From: Austwickia sp. TVS 96-490-7B
Lineage (GTDB): Bacteria; Actinomycetota; Actinomycetes; Actinomycetales; Dermatophilaceae
Assembly (NCBI RefSeq): GCF_019331795.1
Contig: NZ_JAHPZL010000008.1
Span: 340,605-404,604, forward strand
Length of the DNA stretch: 64,000 nucleotides
Reading direction: 5' to 3'
In this document: positions 10,418-20,645 of the stretch, piece after piece
How the letters are laid out: each line of letters begins with the position of its first letter
How positions within the stretch are numbered: the first letter of the stretch is position 1
The notes under the pieces: generated by a model
Database searches by the model: none
What the model was told of the DNA's origin: nothing
Seen by the model: the letters and a program-made list of their open reading frames with translations, nothing else
Made by a program: the position numbers and the translations under genes

Positions 10418-11188
10418 TCAGTCCTCGGCGTCGAGTTGGGCAGCGACCTCGTCGCTCACATCCCCGTTGACCCAGACGTTCTGCACGTCATCGCTGTCTT
10501 CAAGGGCATCAACCAGCCGCATCATCCGGCGAGCGCCGTCAACGTCCAGGGCCACCTCGACACTCGGCACGAACTCAGCTTCGGCGGAGTCGTAGTCGAT
10601 TCCAGCGTCCTGGAGTGCAGTGCGTACTCCGACGAAGTCGGTTGCCTCAGACATGATCCGGAAGCTGTCACCGAAGTCTTCGACCTCTTCAGCGCCAGCG
10701 TCGAGGACGACCTCAAGCAGAGCATCTTCGGTCGTTTCCCCATCCTTTTGCGCTTTGGGCACCATGACGACGCCCTTGCGAGTGAACAGGTAAGACACCG
10801 AACCGGGGTCGGCCAGTGAGCCCCCGTTGCGGGTCAAGGCGACGCGCACCTCGGAGGCGGCACGGTTGCGGTTGTCGGTGAGGCACTCGATCAGGACCGC
10901 GACCCCACCAGGTGCGTAGCCTTCGTACGTGATGTTCTGGTACTCGGCGCCACCCGCTTCCGCGCCGGACCCACGCTTGACCGCGCGATCAATGTTGTCG
11001 TTGGGCACAGAGGCTTTCTTGGCCTTCTGAATCGCGTCGTACAGCGTCGGGTTACCAGCAGGGTCTCCCCCACCGGTCCGCGCTGCGACCTCAATGTTTT
11101 TGATCAACTTGGCGAAGAGCTTTCCCCGCTTGGCGTCGATCGCGGCCTTTTTGTGCTTGGTCGTCGCCCACTTGGAGTGGCCACTCAT
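10418..11188 (-). CDS. yebC: YebC/PmpR family protein (TACO1 family)
   Basis: This 256-residue protein starts [20 protein letters not shown], the near-invariant YebC N-terminus. Family members have been described as transcription regulators and, more recently, as factors that relieve ribosome stalling at proline-rich stretches. Conserved blocks include [13 protein letters not shown] and the [14 protein letters not shown] segment. The position directly upstream of ruvC is the standard actinobacterial one. Confidence 0.95.
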   Translation of the reverse strand: MSGHSKWATTKHKKAAIDAKRGKLFAKLIKNIEVAARTGGGDPAGNPTLYDAIQKAKKASVPNDNIDRAVKRGSGAEAGGAEYQNITYEGYAPGGVAVLIECLTDNRNRAASEVRVALTRNGGSLADPGSVSYLFTRKGVVMVPKAQKDGETTEDALLEVVLDAGAEEVEDFGDSFRIMSEATDFVGVRTALQDAGIDYDSAEAEFVPSVEVALDVDGARRMMRLVDALEDSDDVQNVWVNGDVSDEVAAQLDAED

Positions 11189-11258
11189 CGCTAGTCGTCT
11201 CCCTGTCGTTCCTTGTCAACCCCCGACGGCGGCTGACCCGGGGGAAACCTCGTCGATC

Positions 11259-11879
11259 TTACGCCGAGCGCACCATCTGCACGAAAGCTGCATGCACCCG
11301 GTCATCTCCACCCATCTCCGGGTGGAAAGACGTCGCGATCAAAGATCCTTGCCGAACGGCGACCACACGACCGGCGGCCGGACCGTGCTCAACGGTGGCG
11401 AGCGCTTGCGCTTGTGGTCCGACGGATTCCACCCATGGTGCGCGAATGAATACCGCCCGTAGGGGGCGTTCGGGCTCCACAATGCCCTCCACCTGGAGGT
11501 CGGTTTCGAAGCTGTCGACCTGGCGGCCGAAGGCGTTACGGCGCACGGTGACGTCCAGTCCGCCGAGGGTTTCCTGATCGGGGCGAGCATCGGCGATGCG
11601 GTCGGCCAGCATGATCATGCCCGCACAGGAGCCATACGCCGGCAATCCGTCGCGTAGCCGTTCCCGTAAGGGCTCTTGGAGGCCAAAAGCCCGTACGAGT
11701 TTATCCATGACGGTGGATTCACCGCCGGGGATGACGAGCGCGTCCACGGCGGTGAGTTCCTCAGGACGACGTACGGCGCAGGTGCGGGCGCCAACCCGCT
11801 CCAAGGCGTGGGCGTGCTCTCGGACGTCTCCTTGGACGGCCAGGACCCCGATTAGTGGTGTGCTCACGAGGGGGCACAT
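11259..11879 (-). CDS. pdxT: Pyridoxal 5'-phosphate synthase glutaminase subunit PdxT
   Basis: PdxT (206 residues) hydrolyses glutamine and channels ammonia to PdxS for PLP synthesis. The class I amidotransferase nucleophile is in GSCAGMIML and the His-Glu pair in [23 protein letters not shown] is also typical. Two starts are possible: ATG at 11879 or the GTG at 11867 ([14 protein letters not shown]). Neither has a clear Shine-Dalgarno sequence. The gene is separated from pdxS by an amino acid permease, which is unusual. Confidence 0.93.
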   Translation of the reverse strand: MCPLVSTPLIGVLAVQGDVREHAHALERVGARTCAVRRPEELTAVDALVIPGGESTVMDKLVRAFGLQEPLRERLRDGLPAYGSCAGMIMLADRIADARPDQETLGGLDVTVRRNAFGRQVDSFETDLQVEGIVEPERPLRAVFIRAPWVESVGPQAQALATVEHGPAAGRVVAVRQGSLIATSFHPEMGGDDRVHAAFVQMVRSA

Positions 11880-11988
11880 TACTGCCCGCGGCGTGGAGTT
11901 GCGGAACCGTCCGAGGGCGCTCGCTACCGGGTGATGCTGGGCCGTCTGGGTGCGAGTGGGGTAGGGCCCAGGCGCCGGGATAGCCCGA

Positions 11989-12025
11989 TGCGGGGTGAGC
12001 CTGGCTTGACCAGTCCCACCCCGCA
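11989..12025 (-). terminator. Hairpin terminator downstream of the permease
   Basis: A 9-bp stem (TGCGGGGTG at 11989-11997, complement at 12017-12025) lies 30 bases past the permease stop. Confidence 0.5.
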
Positions 12026-12054
12026 GTCAGCGTGATCTCATTGTCGGCGATCGA

Positions 12055-13551
12055 TCAGAAGCTGATCTCCGAGGCGTTCTGCAGCGCCGGGTTGCTGGCC
12101 TTCTTCTTCGCCACGAACGGCCAGGCGACGGCGAGGACAGCGATGAAGCCTCCGGCAGCTGCGAGGACGTACAGGTTGAAGTTGTTGGCGCCGGGGTCGG
12201 CGATCATGATCAGGATGATCCCGACGAGGGCGATGATGCCCATCCAGGAGGTGTACGGCGCGCCGGGCATGGGGAATGAGGTCGGCGCTGCCTGGCCGGC
12301 GTTGATGCGTTTCCGCAGGGCGATCTGGCAGGCAAAGATGGTGCCCCAGGTCCACACGATGCCGACGGCAGCGGTCTCCACTGCGATCTCGAAGGCATGC
12401 GCGGGCATCACAATGTTGAGGACGACGCCGAGGCAGTACACCGATGCGGTGAACAGGATGCCGCCGGCAGGGACACCGTTCTTGTTCATGTATCCGGTAA
12501 ACCGGGGGGCTTCACCAGCGAAAGCCAGTGATCGCAGGATGCGCCCGGTGGAGTACAGGCCGGAGTTGCAGGATGACAGGGCGGCGGTGATGACGATGAG
12601 GTTCATCAGGTCGCCCATCCAGCTGTACCCCATGGCACCGAAGGCGGTCACGAAGGGTGACTCAGTGCCCTTGTACATGTTGTAAGGCAGCAGGCAGGCC
12701 AGCAGGAACACCGATCCGACGTAGAAGAACGCGATCCGGTAGATCACGGCGCGCACTGCCTTGGGGATGACCTTCTCGGCGTCCTGGGTTTCGCCGGCGG
12801 CGGTGCCGACGAGCTCGATGGTCGCGTAAGCAAAGATGACACCCTGCATGACCAGCACGAAGGCGAGCATGTCGCCGTTGGGGAAGAAACCGTCGGGTGA
12901 GGTCAGGTTGTGCAAGCCAGCCTGGTGTCCGCCGATGTTGGCCTGGGTGAGGACCAGGAAGGTGGCCACCAGGATGAAGGTGACCAGTGCAGCGACTTTG
13001 AGGAGCGCTGCCCAGAACTCAAGCTCTCCGAAGGCTTTGGCGCTGAGCAGGTTGATGACCAGCACCACGGCGAGCGCGATGAGGGCGGTGATCCACTGGG
13101 GCATGCTGGTCCAGCGGGAGAAGTAGGTGGCGATAGCGGTGATCTCGGCGATGCCAGAGGTCATCCAGTTGAGCATGTACATCCAGCCGGCGAAATAGGC
13201 CCAGCGGTCGCCGAAGAATTCGCGAGCGTAGGAGACGAATGAGCCCGAGGAGCGGCGGTGCATGACGAGCTCGCCGAGGGCTCGCATCAGGAAGAACGCG
13301 ATGACGCCGCAGAAGGCGTAGGACAGGATCAGCGAGGGGCCAGCGATGGCCAGTCGTTTGCCCGCACCGAGGAAGAGGCCCACACCGATGGCGCCGCCGA
13401 TGGCGATCATCTGGACCTGTCGGGCAGTGAGGGTCTTGTGGTAACCGGAGTCACCGGAGTCGTGCATCGTCAGGTTTTCCTGCGAGGGACGCTCTGAGTC
13501 TTCGCCGGGGCGTGTGGGAGGTGTTCCTTCCCCGGTGCCGATGGATGTCAT
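12055..13551 (-). CDS. APC-family amino acid permease
   Basis: This 498-residue inner-membrane protein belongs to the amino acid-polyamine-organocation superfamily (AnsP/CycA/GabP-like). The first span holds the signature IAIGGAIGVGLFLGAG. About twelve hydrophobic spans follow, with FAYATIELVGTAAGET in the middle. A hydrophilic N-terminus of about 40 residues precedes the first span. The substrate cannot be read from sequence. It lies between pdxS and pdxT on the same strand, with hairpins on both sides, so it is probably transcribed on its own. Confidence 0.88.
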   Translation of the reverse strand: MTSIGTGEGTPPTRPGEDSERPSQENLTMHDSGDSGYHKTLTARQVQMIAIGGAIGVGLFLGAGKRLAIAGPSLILSYAFCGVIAFFLMRALGELVMHRRSSGSFVSYAREFFGDRWAYFAGWMYMLNWMTSGIAEITAIATYFSRWTSMPQWITALIALAVVLVINLLSAKAFGELEFWAALLKVAALVTFILVATFLVLTQANIGGHQAGLHNLTSPDGFFPNGDMLAFVLVMQGVIFAYATIELVGTAAGETQDAEKVIPKAVRAVIYRIAFFYVGSVFLLACLLPYNMYKGTESPFVTAFGAMGYSWMGDLMNLIVITAALSSCNSGLYSTGRILRSLAFAGEAPRFTGYMNKNGVPAGGILFTASVYCLGVVLNIVMPAHAFEIAVETAAVGIVWTWGTIFACQIALRKRINAGQAAPTSFPMPGAPYTSWMGIIALVGIILIMIADPGANNFNLYVLAAAGGFIAVLAVAWPFVAKKKASNPALQNASEISF

Positions 13552-13645
13552 GGGAGAACCTTGCGCTGTGGTCGAGTGGTCGTGCGACAGCTTCCCCGAA
13601 ATTGGGATGGGGAACCTGGACGTTGGTCCCGTTGTGCGTGCAGTG

Positions 13646-13684
13646 GGACGTCTCGGCCGGGTTGTGTCACAGGCCGAGACGTCC
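13646..13684 (-). terminator. Strong hairpin terminator downstream of pdxS
   Basis: A 13-bp perfect stem (GGACGTCTCGGCC at 13646-13658, complement at 13672-13684) lies between the pdxS stop and the permease start on the same strand. Confidence 0.65.
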
Positions 13685-13730
13685 TGCGATGGTTGATCGT
13701 TGCTGGATCAGCCACCGTGTGTGAGATATG

Positions 13731-14627
13731 TCACCATCCACGCTCAGCGAGGCGGTGCGGCTGCGGAATCTCATCCACGTTGATGCCGACCATGGCCTCG
13801 CCCAAGCCACGAGAGACCTCAGCGATGACCTTGGGGTCGTCGTAGAAGGTGGTGGCTTTCACGATGGCAGCTGCTCGTTGGGCCGGGTTGCCGGACTTGA
13901 AAATACCCGAGCCCACGAAGACACCCTCCGCGCCGAGCTGCATCATCATGGCGGCGTCGGCCGGGGTGGCGATCCCGCCAGCGGTGAACAACACGACCGG
14001 CAGCTTGCCGGTCTGAGCGACCTCTTTGACCAGTTCGTACGGCGCTTGAAGCTCCTTCGCGGCGACGTACAGCTCGTCCTCGGCCATGTTTTGCAAGCGG
14101 CGAATTTCCTTGCGCATCGCTCGCATGTGGGTGGTCGCGTTGGAGACATCACCGGTGCCGGCCTCACCCTTTGACCGGATCATCGCGGCACCCTCGGTGA
14201 TCCGACGCAATGCCTCCCCCAGGTTGGTTGACCCACAGACGAAAGGCACAGTGAAGGCCCATTTGTCGATGTGGTTTTCGTAATCAGCCGGGGTCAGCAC
14301 CTCAGACTCGTCGATGTAGTCGACGCCGAGGCTCTGCAACACCTGGGCCTCAACGAAATGTCCAATCCTGGCTTTAGCCATCACCGGGATGGAGACAGCC
14401 TCAATGATCCCGGCGATCATGTCTGGGTCACTCATCCGGGACACGCCGCCTTGGGCACGAATATCGGCGGGAACCCGCTCCAAAGCCATGACGGCCACCG
14501 CACCGGCATCTTCGGCGATCTTCGCCTGCTCCGGTGTGACGACGTCCATGATGACGCCGCCCTTCAACATCTCGGCCATGCCACGCTTCACGCGGGACGT
14601 TCCGGTGGTAGGGGTGTGGTCGGACAC
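13731..14627 (-). CDS. pdxS: Pyridoxal 5'-phosphate synthase lyase subunit PdxS
   Basis: PdxS (298 residues) condenses ribose 5-phosphate, glyceraldehyde 3-phosphate and PdxT-derived ammonia into PLP. The sequence is highly conserved: [17 protein letters not shown], then [20 protein letters not shown], and the phosphate-binding [16 protein letters not shown]. The GTG at 14627 (VSDHTPTTG) is chosen because it follows an AAAGG ribosome-binding site and gives the standard length; the frame open further upstream is not conserved. Confidence 0.95.
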   Translation of the reverse strand: MSDHTPTTGTSRVKRGMAEMLKGGVIMDVVTPEQAKIAEDAGAVAVMALERVPADIRAQGGVSRMSDPDMIAGIIEAVSIPVMAKARIGHFVEAQVLQSLGVDYIDESEVLTPADYENHIDKWAFTVPFVCGSTNLGEALRRITEGAAMIRSKGEAGTGDVSNATTHMRAMRKEIRRLQNMAEDELYVAAKELQAPYELVKEVAQTGKLPVVLFTAGGIATPADAAMMMQLGAEGVFVGSGIFKSGNPAQRAAAIVKATTFYDDPKVIAEVSRGLGEAMVGINVDEIPQPHRLAERGW

Positions 14628-14814
14628 CTTGATCGCCTTTCTGCTGCTGGCCGGATCGTCACGGATCGGCCGATCCTCCCCGGGCGATGGCATCGCCTCG
14701 GCAGGCCCCCTTGGGCCGGGCCCGCCAGTTCCACACCGGCAGGGCACCGTTGCCGAAGCCTAGTCGTAGTCTGCATCTGCCCGCCTCGACATCCGAGATC
14801 TCGGCCTGCGAAGG

Positions 14815-15423
14815 TCAGCCTCCGGCGCCGGGATCGTCGTCAAACTCCACCGTCCGAGGCACGTCCGTGTGCCCCGCCAGATGAAAGGCTCGTACCAGCA
14901 CGTTACGTCGAAGGCGTTGCACGTCGATCACCGCGTCGTTGTGGAACCGGCGTGCCAGGATGACCCGCTGACCGGATGACACCAGCCGCTGGGCCACAGC
15001 TCGCCCGACGGCCTGGTCACTGTCTTCCGTGCCCGTGCCGTCCTCTGGTGGGCCAGCCCACGCGGCGAGCACCCCTTCGCCGTCTGGTGTGCGGTCGCCC
15101 TCGTCGTCGCGATACAGGACCAGACGAATCGCCTGGGTGAGGTCGCTCTCGATCGCTTCTCGGGCCGTTTGATCCGCCTCACCACCCTCGACCGAGTCGG
15201 TGGCGGCACCAGCCAGGATCAGCGCGCCTGCCGGGTCGACCACCCCACTGTTGGCGACCTCCAGGACCGCCTCAGCTCGTCGTACCAATTGCGCATCCAA
15301 TGCCGCATAGGTGCCTTCAACGCGAGTGTGTAACCGGTGCAATCGAGCTGCGGTGTAGGTCAGGTACCAGGCGAAAGCCAGCAGCACCGTCACCACGAGG
15401 GTGACCAGTTCTACCACGCTCAC
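14815..15423 (-). CDS. LemA-like membrane-anchored protein
   Basis: This 202-residue protein starts with one hydrophobic span (VELVTLVVTVLLAFAWYLTYTA). The soluble helical part resembles LemA, with RLHTRVEGTYAALDAQLVRRAE near the start and RRFHNDAVIDVQRLRRN near the end. A protein of this kind is commonly found downstream of pimA in actinobacteria, but its function is unknown. The GTG start overlaps the pimA stop by 4 bp, so it belongs to the pgsA-patA-pimA operon. Confidence 0.6.
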   Translation of the reverse strand: MSVVELVTLVVTVLLAFAWYLTYTAARLHRLHTRVEGTYAALDAQLVRRAEAVLEVANSGVVDPAGALILAGAATDSVEGGEADQTAREAIESDLTQAIRLVLYRDDEGDRTPDGEGVLAAWAGPPEDGTGTEDSDQAVGRAVAQRLVSSGQRVILARRFHNDAVIDVQRLRRNVLVRAFHLAGHTDVPRTVEFDDDPGAGG

Positions 15424-16604
15424 CGCACACCTCCGTTCTCAGAACGGCGTAACAGCATCCGAGGGGAAAACACCTCGCGATCAGCGACAGCGGAAGTCCC
15501 CTCAATCACCGTCTCGTAGACAGCAAGCACATCCGCCGCCACGGTCGCCCAGTCATACCGGCGCACATAACTCCGCCCAGACTTGCGCAGCGACTCGCGT
15601 CCCGAAGTGTCACACAGCACGTCGCCCAATACCCGTGCCAGATCGGCTGGATCACCGCTGCGGAACAACCGCCCCGCCCGCCCCGAATCCAACACCCGAT
15701 GGAACGCACCGAGATCGCTGGCAACAACCGGCGCCCCAGCTGCCAGCGCCTCCACCAACACGATCCCGAAGCTTTCGCCACCCAGGTGCGGCGCCACATA
15801 GGCGTCCACCGAAGTCAGCAACGACGCTTTCTGTGCATCGTCGATCCCACCGAGGAACTCCACGTGGCTCCGCACCGACGCTGGGACGCGACCGTGCGCG
15901 GCCGTCACGTCGCCGTACCCAGCGACCAGCACTCGAACCCCCGGGTGACGAGCCACCACAGCAGGTAACGCCTCCAACAGCAGCGGTAACCCCTTGCGAG
16001 GTTCGTCGATCCGCCCTAGGAAGGCCACGGTCGGGGCATGCGGTGACCCCTGCCATTGCGGTGCGGGAGGCGCCGACGCAAATCGGTCCACGAACACGCC
16101 GTTGGGGATGACCACGGCATCGCCACCGACGTGGGTGATGACGGTCTCCCGTGCCGCCTCCGACACCGCGATTCGGCCGTGGATCTTCTCAAACGCCCCT
16201 CGCACCATCGGGTACGCCGCCTGCATCGCCCTGCTGCGGACATAACTGGTGTGGAAAGTCGCCACCGTGGGGGCCTCCACCGCCCACAACGCGAGAATCG
16301 ACAAACTTGGTGCAATCGGTTCGTGGATGTGCACCACGTCAAAACGTCCCTGCTCCAACCACCGCGATACCTTCGCCGCAGCTCTCGGGCCGAAAGCTAG
16401 CCGTGCCACCGACCCGTTATACGGAATCGGCACGGCCCGTCCGGTGCCGATCACGTACGACGGCAACGGAGTGTCCTCCTCCGCCGGAGCCAAGACCTCC
16501 ACGTTATGTCCGACACCAATGAGGTGCTCCGCGAGGTCCCGCACGTGGAACTGCACGCCCCCCGGGACATCGAAACTGTATGGACACACAATCCCGACCC
16601 GCAT
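15420..16604 (-). CDS. pimA: Phosphatidylinositol alpha-mannosyltransferase PimA
   Basis: PimA (394 residues) transfers the first mannose from GDP-mannose to phosphatidylinositol at the inner leaflet, starting PIM and lipoglycan synthesis. It is a GT4, GT-B fold enzyme. The N-terminal loop VGIVCPYSFDVPGGVQFHV and the C-terminal nucleotide-sugar motif GESFGIVLVEALAAGAPVVA (the E-x7-E motif) are both intact. Its ATG at 16604 overlaps the patA stop by one base (TGATG). The context with pgsA and patA makes the assignment firm. Confidence 0.95.
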   Translation of the reverse strand: MRVGIVCPYSFDVPGGVQFHVRDLAEHLIGVGHNVEVLAPAEEDTPLPSYVIGTGRAVPIPYNGSVARLAFGPRAAAKVSRWLEQGRFDVVHIHEPIAPSLSILALWAVEAPTVATFHTSYVRSRAMQAAYPMVRGAFEKIHGRIAVSEAARETVITHVGGDAVVIPNGVFVDRFASAPPAPQWQGSPHAPTVAFLGRIDEPRKGLPLLLEALPAVVARHPGVRVLVAGYGDVTAAHGRVPASVRSHVEFLGGIDDAQKASLLTSVDAYVAPHLGGESFGIVLVEALAAGAPVVASDLGAFHRVLDSGRAGRLFRSGDPADLARVLGDVLCDTSGRESLRKSGRSYVRRYDWATVAADVLAVYETVIEGTSAVADREVFSPRMLLRRSENGGVR

Positions 16605-17599
16605 CACATCACCTCGTCGGGGACCGGTCCGGTCTGGTCGCCCGGCCCTGTTGCGCCGCGGGGGATCCCATCCCGACCTCCCAGCACCGCCTCACCGGTG
16701 AACACCTGCTGCATCATGTGCCAGTCTGCCGTGTGCTCCCGCACCACCGCCGAGAACACCGACGCGCACTCCTGCGTCATCACAGCCACCCGGTCCCGGG
16801 TTGATCCCGCCCCTGGATCGGTGACCTCGTCGTGGAAAGTCACTACCGCGCGCCATCCGGAAGGAACCACCGCGACCGGCACCGGTTCGTAATGCACCGA
16901 CACCGGATACAACCTGGCCCCAGAAGCCACAGCTACCGCTGCCGGTCCAGCGGCCATCCGTGCTGGACGGTCGCAAAAGGTCACTGGGACTCCCCGTTCG
17001 GACAGGTCTCGGTCCGCCAGCAACGGAATCAACCGCCCACCGGCGCGGGCCGCCTCCACGAGCAACGGAAACGGTGCAGGCCCGCCGGTCAATGGGACAA
17101 TATGCATACCCAATCTGGTGCGGAACGAGAGAAATTCCTCGAACAGTTCCTCCGGGCGCAACCGCTCTGCGACGGTGGTGACGGGAGCGAACGACGACCC
17201 AGACCACGCTCCCGCCAGATCCCAGTTGCCCATATGCGCCAAAAATGCCACCACCGAACGACCTTGTTGCAGCTCAGCTTCCGCCGTTGAGGTCCCCACA
17301 GCACGGACCGAGGCCCGCACCTGCTCCACCGTGAACTCCGGCAACCGGAAGGCTTCGCACCAATACCTCAAGTACGAACGCATCCCGGCACGCACCACTG
17401 ACTCCAACTCCGGGGACGACATCAATGGGTGCACCATCGCGTAGTTGGCCCGTAATCGGCGTACATCCTGGACATCCCGGGCGTAAGCGGCGTCAGCAAT
17501 CGTGTCAAAAAGCCGGTACGCCGTACGAGATGGCAACCGGCGCACCGCCGACCATCCCCCCCGGAAAGCCCACAACGAGGCCCGCTCAGCCCACCTCAC
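16604..17599 (-). CDS. patA: Phosphatidylinositol mannoside acyltransferase PatA
   Basis: This 331-residue protein is in the lauroyl/myristoyl acyltransferase superfamily and acylates the mannose of PIM1/PIM2. The catalytic HX4D motif is HMGNWD. It starts at a GTG that overlaps the pgsA stop and runs directly into pimA, the conserved PIM operon order. Confidence 0.92.
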   Translation of the reverse strand: MRWAERASLWAFRGGWSAVRRLPSRTAYRLFDTIADAAYARDVQDVRRLRANYAMVHPLMSSPELESVVRAGMRSYLRYWCEAFRLPEFTVEQVRASVRAVGTSTAEAELQQGRSVVAFLAHMGNWDLAGAWSGSSFAPVTTVAERLRPEELFEEFLSFRTRLGMHIVPLTGGPAPFPLLVEAARAGGRLIPLLADRDLSERGVPVTFCDRPARMAAGPAAVAVASGARLYPVSVHYEPVPVAVVPSGWRAVVTFHDEVTDPGAGSTRDRVAVMTQECASVFSAVVREHTADWHMMQQVFTGEAVLGGRDGIPRGATGPGDQTGPVPDEVM

Positions 17600-18213
17600 G
17601 AGGCCGCAACGATATGCGCCCGCACAGCAGCCATCCGCTGCAGCACCGTGATGGCGCTAGCTACCGCCAAGATTCCCAAGGTGACGGTGAGCACCATGTC
17701 TGGCAGATCAAACAAGCCAGTCAGGCCAGTCGCGACCAAGGCAACCACCAACCGGTCAGCGCGCTCGGCGATCCCGACATTCGCTGCGGACACCCCCAAG
17801 CCTTCTGCGCGGGCGCGCGCATAACTGGTCACAAAACCAAACACGAGGCAGGCCAACGCAAACCAGGCGGTCAACATCCCGTCCGGCCGAGCCGCGAAGC
17901 ACAACAGCAACCCACCAAACACCGCGCCGTCACCGACCCGATCCAAGGTGGAATCCAGGAAGGCTCCCCACGTGCTAGCCCGCCCAGACAGCCGAGCCAT
18001 TGTGCCGTCCAACGTGTCAGAGAACACGAACACCACAATCGCCAACGTGCCCGCTAGGAACTGGTGTCGGGGGAAGAAAACCAACGCCCCCAAGCAGACA
18101 CCGATGGTGCCGATGATGGTGACCGCATCCGGGGTCAGCCCACACTTCAGGGCCAGCCGGGCAACAGGAGTGAGCAGTCGGGTGATGAAGGCGCGAGCGA
18201 ATCGGTTCAACAT
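17596..18213 (-). CDS. pgsA: Phosphatidylinositol phosphate synthase PgsA
   Basis: This 205-residue multi-span membrane enzyme belongs to the CDP-alcohol phosphotransferase family. The signature D-G-x2-A-R-x8-G-x3-D-x3-D is seen as SDTLDGTMARLSGRAST followed by WGAFLDSTLDRVGDG. In this operon the expected reaction is CDP-diacylglycerol plus inositol phosphate to phosphatidylinositol phosphate. It is the first gene of the PIM operon. Confidence 0.92.
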   Translation of the reverse strand: MLNRFARAFITRLLTPVARLALKCGLTPDAVTIIGTIGVCLGALVFFPRHQFLAGTLAIVVFVFSDTLDGTMARLSGRASTWGAFLDSTLDRVGDGAVFGGLLLCFAARPDGMLTAWFALACLVFGFVTSYARARAEGLGVSAANVGIAERADRLVVALVATGLTGLFDLPDMVLTVTLGILAVASAITVLQRMAAVRAHIVAAS

Positions 18214-18395
18214 GGTGCCCCCAGACTACTGATCACCAGCGTCCCGGACGCCCGAGCCACACCCCAACCTGCCCGCCCACCCCCGACTTCCATGCGACAC
18301 GCCGACGCGCGTGGCACGGGATGTGACCTGTCAATCAGACCTTTTCCCGCCGAAGTCCTTGTCGCGGAGGCAGACCCGTAGCAGGGTGTAAGGGC

Positions 18396-20504
18396 ATGAG
18401 CGGCAGAGCATCTACCACCACGTCGTCCCCCGTCGCCACGTCCTCGGACCAGTTGCGCAATGTCGTGCTCGTCGGACCCAGCGGGTCCGGGAAGACACGA
18501 TTGTTCGACCATCTGCTCGTCACCACCACCGCCGGGTATCGCCCACCGGCACGCGACGACCGGTCGACCCAACTGTCCGTGGCCGCGGTGGCCCATGGTG
18601 ACGTGGTCATCAACATCATCGACACCCCCGGCTACCCCGATTTCGTCGGCGACCTGCGCGCCGGACTACGAGCAGCTGATGCTGCACTCTTCGTGGTCTC
18701 CGCAGCAGACGGCGTCGACGCAGGCACCCGACGGCTCTGGCACGAATGTGCCGCCGTGGGCATGCCTCGAGCCGTGGCCATCACCAAACTCGACGCTGGA
18801 CGCGGCGACTTCGAATCCGTCCTCGCAGAATGCCAAGACGTTTTCGGCGACGGCGTCATGCCCCTGGCAGTCCCCCTCGTCGGCAAGGACGGCTCGCTGG
18901 ACTGCACCGTCGACCTCGTCCTCGGCGAAGTCCACGACTACACCGGCCCCGAACGTCTCGTGCGCAAAACCGGCCCCGAACACATCGACATCTTCGACAC
19001 TTATCAGTCCGGTCTGCTCGAAGGCATCATCCAAGAAGCCGAAGACGACACCCTGCTCGACCGTTACCTCGGCGGGGAAGACATCAGCTTCGATGTCATC
19101 GAAGCTGCCCTGCTCAAAGCCGTCGCACACGGCACCTTCCACCCCGTGCTCCCCCTCTCCGTAGGCACCGGCGCTGGCATCGACGTCCTCCTTCACCTCA
19201 TCGAAAACGCTTTCCCCCCACCCACACTCCACCCCCTCCCCCGCGTCTTCACCGTCCAAGGCGCCGACGGCCCCACCCTGAACGCCGACCCCACCGGCCC
19301 GCTCGTCGCTGAAGTCGTCAAAACCACCTCTGACGCCTACGTCGGAGCCGTCGCCCTCGTCCGCGTTTTCAGCGGCACCCTCACCCCTGACGCTCTCATC
19401 CACGTCTCCGGACACATGGAATCCATGTCTGGACGCGAGATTGAGGGACACCACGACCATGACGAGGACGTCAAAGTCGGGCCACTCAGCTCCCCCCTCG
19501 GAGACACCCTGCGCCCCAAAGAATCCGCCATCGCCGGAGACCTCGCAGTCGTCGCCAAACTCCCCACCGCGCAAACCTCTGACACCCTCTCCGACAAGGA
19601 ATCCCCCCTCGTCATGGAGCCCTGGGACATGCCCGACGCGCTCCTGCCGGTAGCGGTACGCGCCGCCACCCGCTCCGACGAGGACAAACTGCCGTCGGCG
19701 CTGCAGCGACTCGCCGCCGGTGACCCCTCACTGCGGGTCGAACACAACGCGGAAACCAGCCAGGTCGTGCTGTGGACGATGGGGCAAACCCATGCCGACA
19801 TGGTCATGGACCGGTTGAAAAACAAACTCAACGTCAACGTCTCCGTCGAACCCTTACGCATCGCCTTGCGGGAAACCTTCGTCGGCTCCTCCAGCGGACA
19901 CGGACGCCATGTCAAACAGTCAGGGGGTCACGGCCAGTTCGCGGTCTGTGACATCTCGGTCGAACCCAACGAGCGCGGCGCCGGGGTGGAATTCATCGAC
20001 AAAGTTGTCGGTGGTTCAGTGCCAAGACAATTCATCCCTTCCGTCGAAAAAGGTGTCCGGGCACAACTCGAGAAAGGTGTCATCGCTGGCTACCCGATGG
20101 TGGACGTCAAGGTCACCTTGTACGACGGCAAAGCGCACTCCGTTGACTCCTCGGACGCGGCATTCCAGATGGCTGGCGCTCTAGCTTTGAAGGAAGCCTC
20201 TGCTAAAACCGGGACGACGACCCTGCTCGAACCCGTCGACCTGCTCACTGTCACCGTCTCCGATGACTACGTCGGCGCTGTGATGACCGACCTTCAAGGC
20301 CGCCGCGGCCGCCTTCAAGGCACGGAACCAGGAGATCAAGACGGGGTATCCGTCATCAAAGCTGAGGTCCCCCAGCTGGAACTCTCCCGCTACGCCGTGG
20401 ACCTGCGCTCGCTGTCCCACGGGGCTGGCTCATTTACCCGGCAGATGGTCGGTTACGAACAGATGCCCACCACTTTGGTCAAGGAGCATCTGACCAAAGA
20501 GTGA
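18396..20504 (+). CDS. Elongation factor G-like protein (EF-G2 type)
   Basis: This 702-residue translational GTPase paralogue has Walker A GPSGSGKT and the switch II region IIDTPGYPDFV. The base-recognition motif is TKLD rather than NKxD, as is common in the actinobacterial EF-G2 group. Domains II to V of EF-G follow; domain IV contains GGHGQFAVCDISVEP. It is not the main FusA, which is normally in the str operon. The role of EF-G2 is poorly defined. It faces away from the PIM operon across a 180-bp intergenic region. Confidence 0.88.
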   Translation: MSGRASTTTSSPVATSSDQLRNVVLVGPSGSGKTRLFDHLLVTTTAGYRPPARDDRSTQLSVAAVAHGDVVINIIDTPGYPDFVGDLRAGLRAADAALFVVSAADGVDAGTRRLWHECAAVGMPRAVAITKLDAGRGDFESVLAECQDVFGDGVMPLAVPLVGKDGSLDCTVDLVLGEVHDYTGPERLVRKTGPEHIDIFDTYQSGLLEGIIQEAEDDTLLDRYLGGEDISFDVIEAALLKAVAHGTFHPVLPLSVGTGAGIDVLLHLIENAFPPPTLHPLPRVFTVQGADGPTLNADPTGPLVAEVVKTTSDAYVGAVALVRVFSGTLTPDALIHVSGHMESMSGREIEGHHDHDEDVKVGPLSSPLGDTLRPKESAIAGDLAVVAKLPTAQTSDTLSDKESPLVMEPWDMPDALLPVAVRAATRSDEDKLPSALQRLAAGDPSLRVEHNAETSQVVLWTMGQTHADMVMDRLKNKLNVNVSVEPLRIALRETFVGSSSGHGRHVKQSGGHGQFAVCDISVEPNERGAGVEFIDKVVGGSVPRQFIPSVEKGVRAQLEKGVIAGYPMVDVKVTLYDGKAHSVDSSDAAFQMAGALALKEASAKTGTTTLLEPVDLLTVTVSDDYVGAVMTDLQGRRGRLQGTEPGDQDGVSVIKAEVPQLELSRYAVDLRSLSHGAGSFTRQMVGYEQMPTTLVKEHLTKE

Positions 20505-20526
20505 CCGCGTTGACGGTGCGGCATCG

Positions 20527-20565
20527 GCGTGATGGGGCCGGGACAACGTTCCGACCCCATCACGC
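20527..20565. terminator. Bidirectional hairpin between the EF-G2 and DCC-family genes
   Basis: An 11-bp perfect stem (GCGTGATGGGG at 20527-20537, complement at 20555-20565) lies between two convergent genes. Confidence 0.55.
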
Positions 20566-20645
20566 TTGACGGAGAGATCATCGCGTCTGTGCCCCTCCTG
20601 ACGCGGCCCCTCCTGACAAGACGTCAATGCCCAGGAGGAGCGTTA

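Noticed and set aside
18666-19574. 302-codon minus-strand frame inside the EF-G2 gene
   Set aside because: It is antisense to a clearly conserved GTPase and consists of Gly/Val/Asp-rich sequence typical of a shadow frame.
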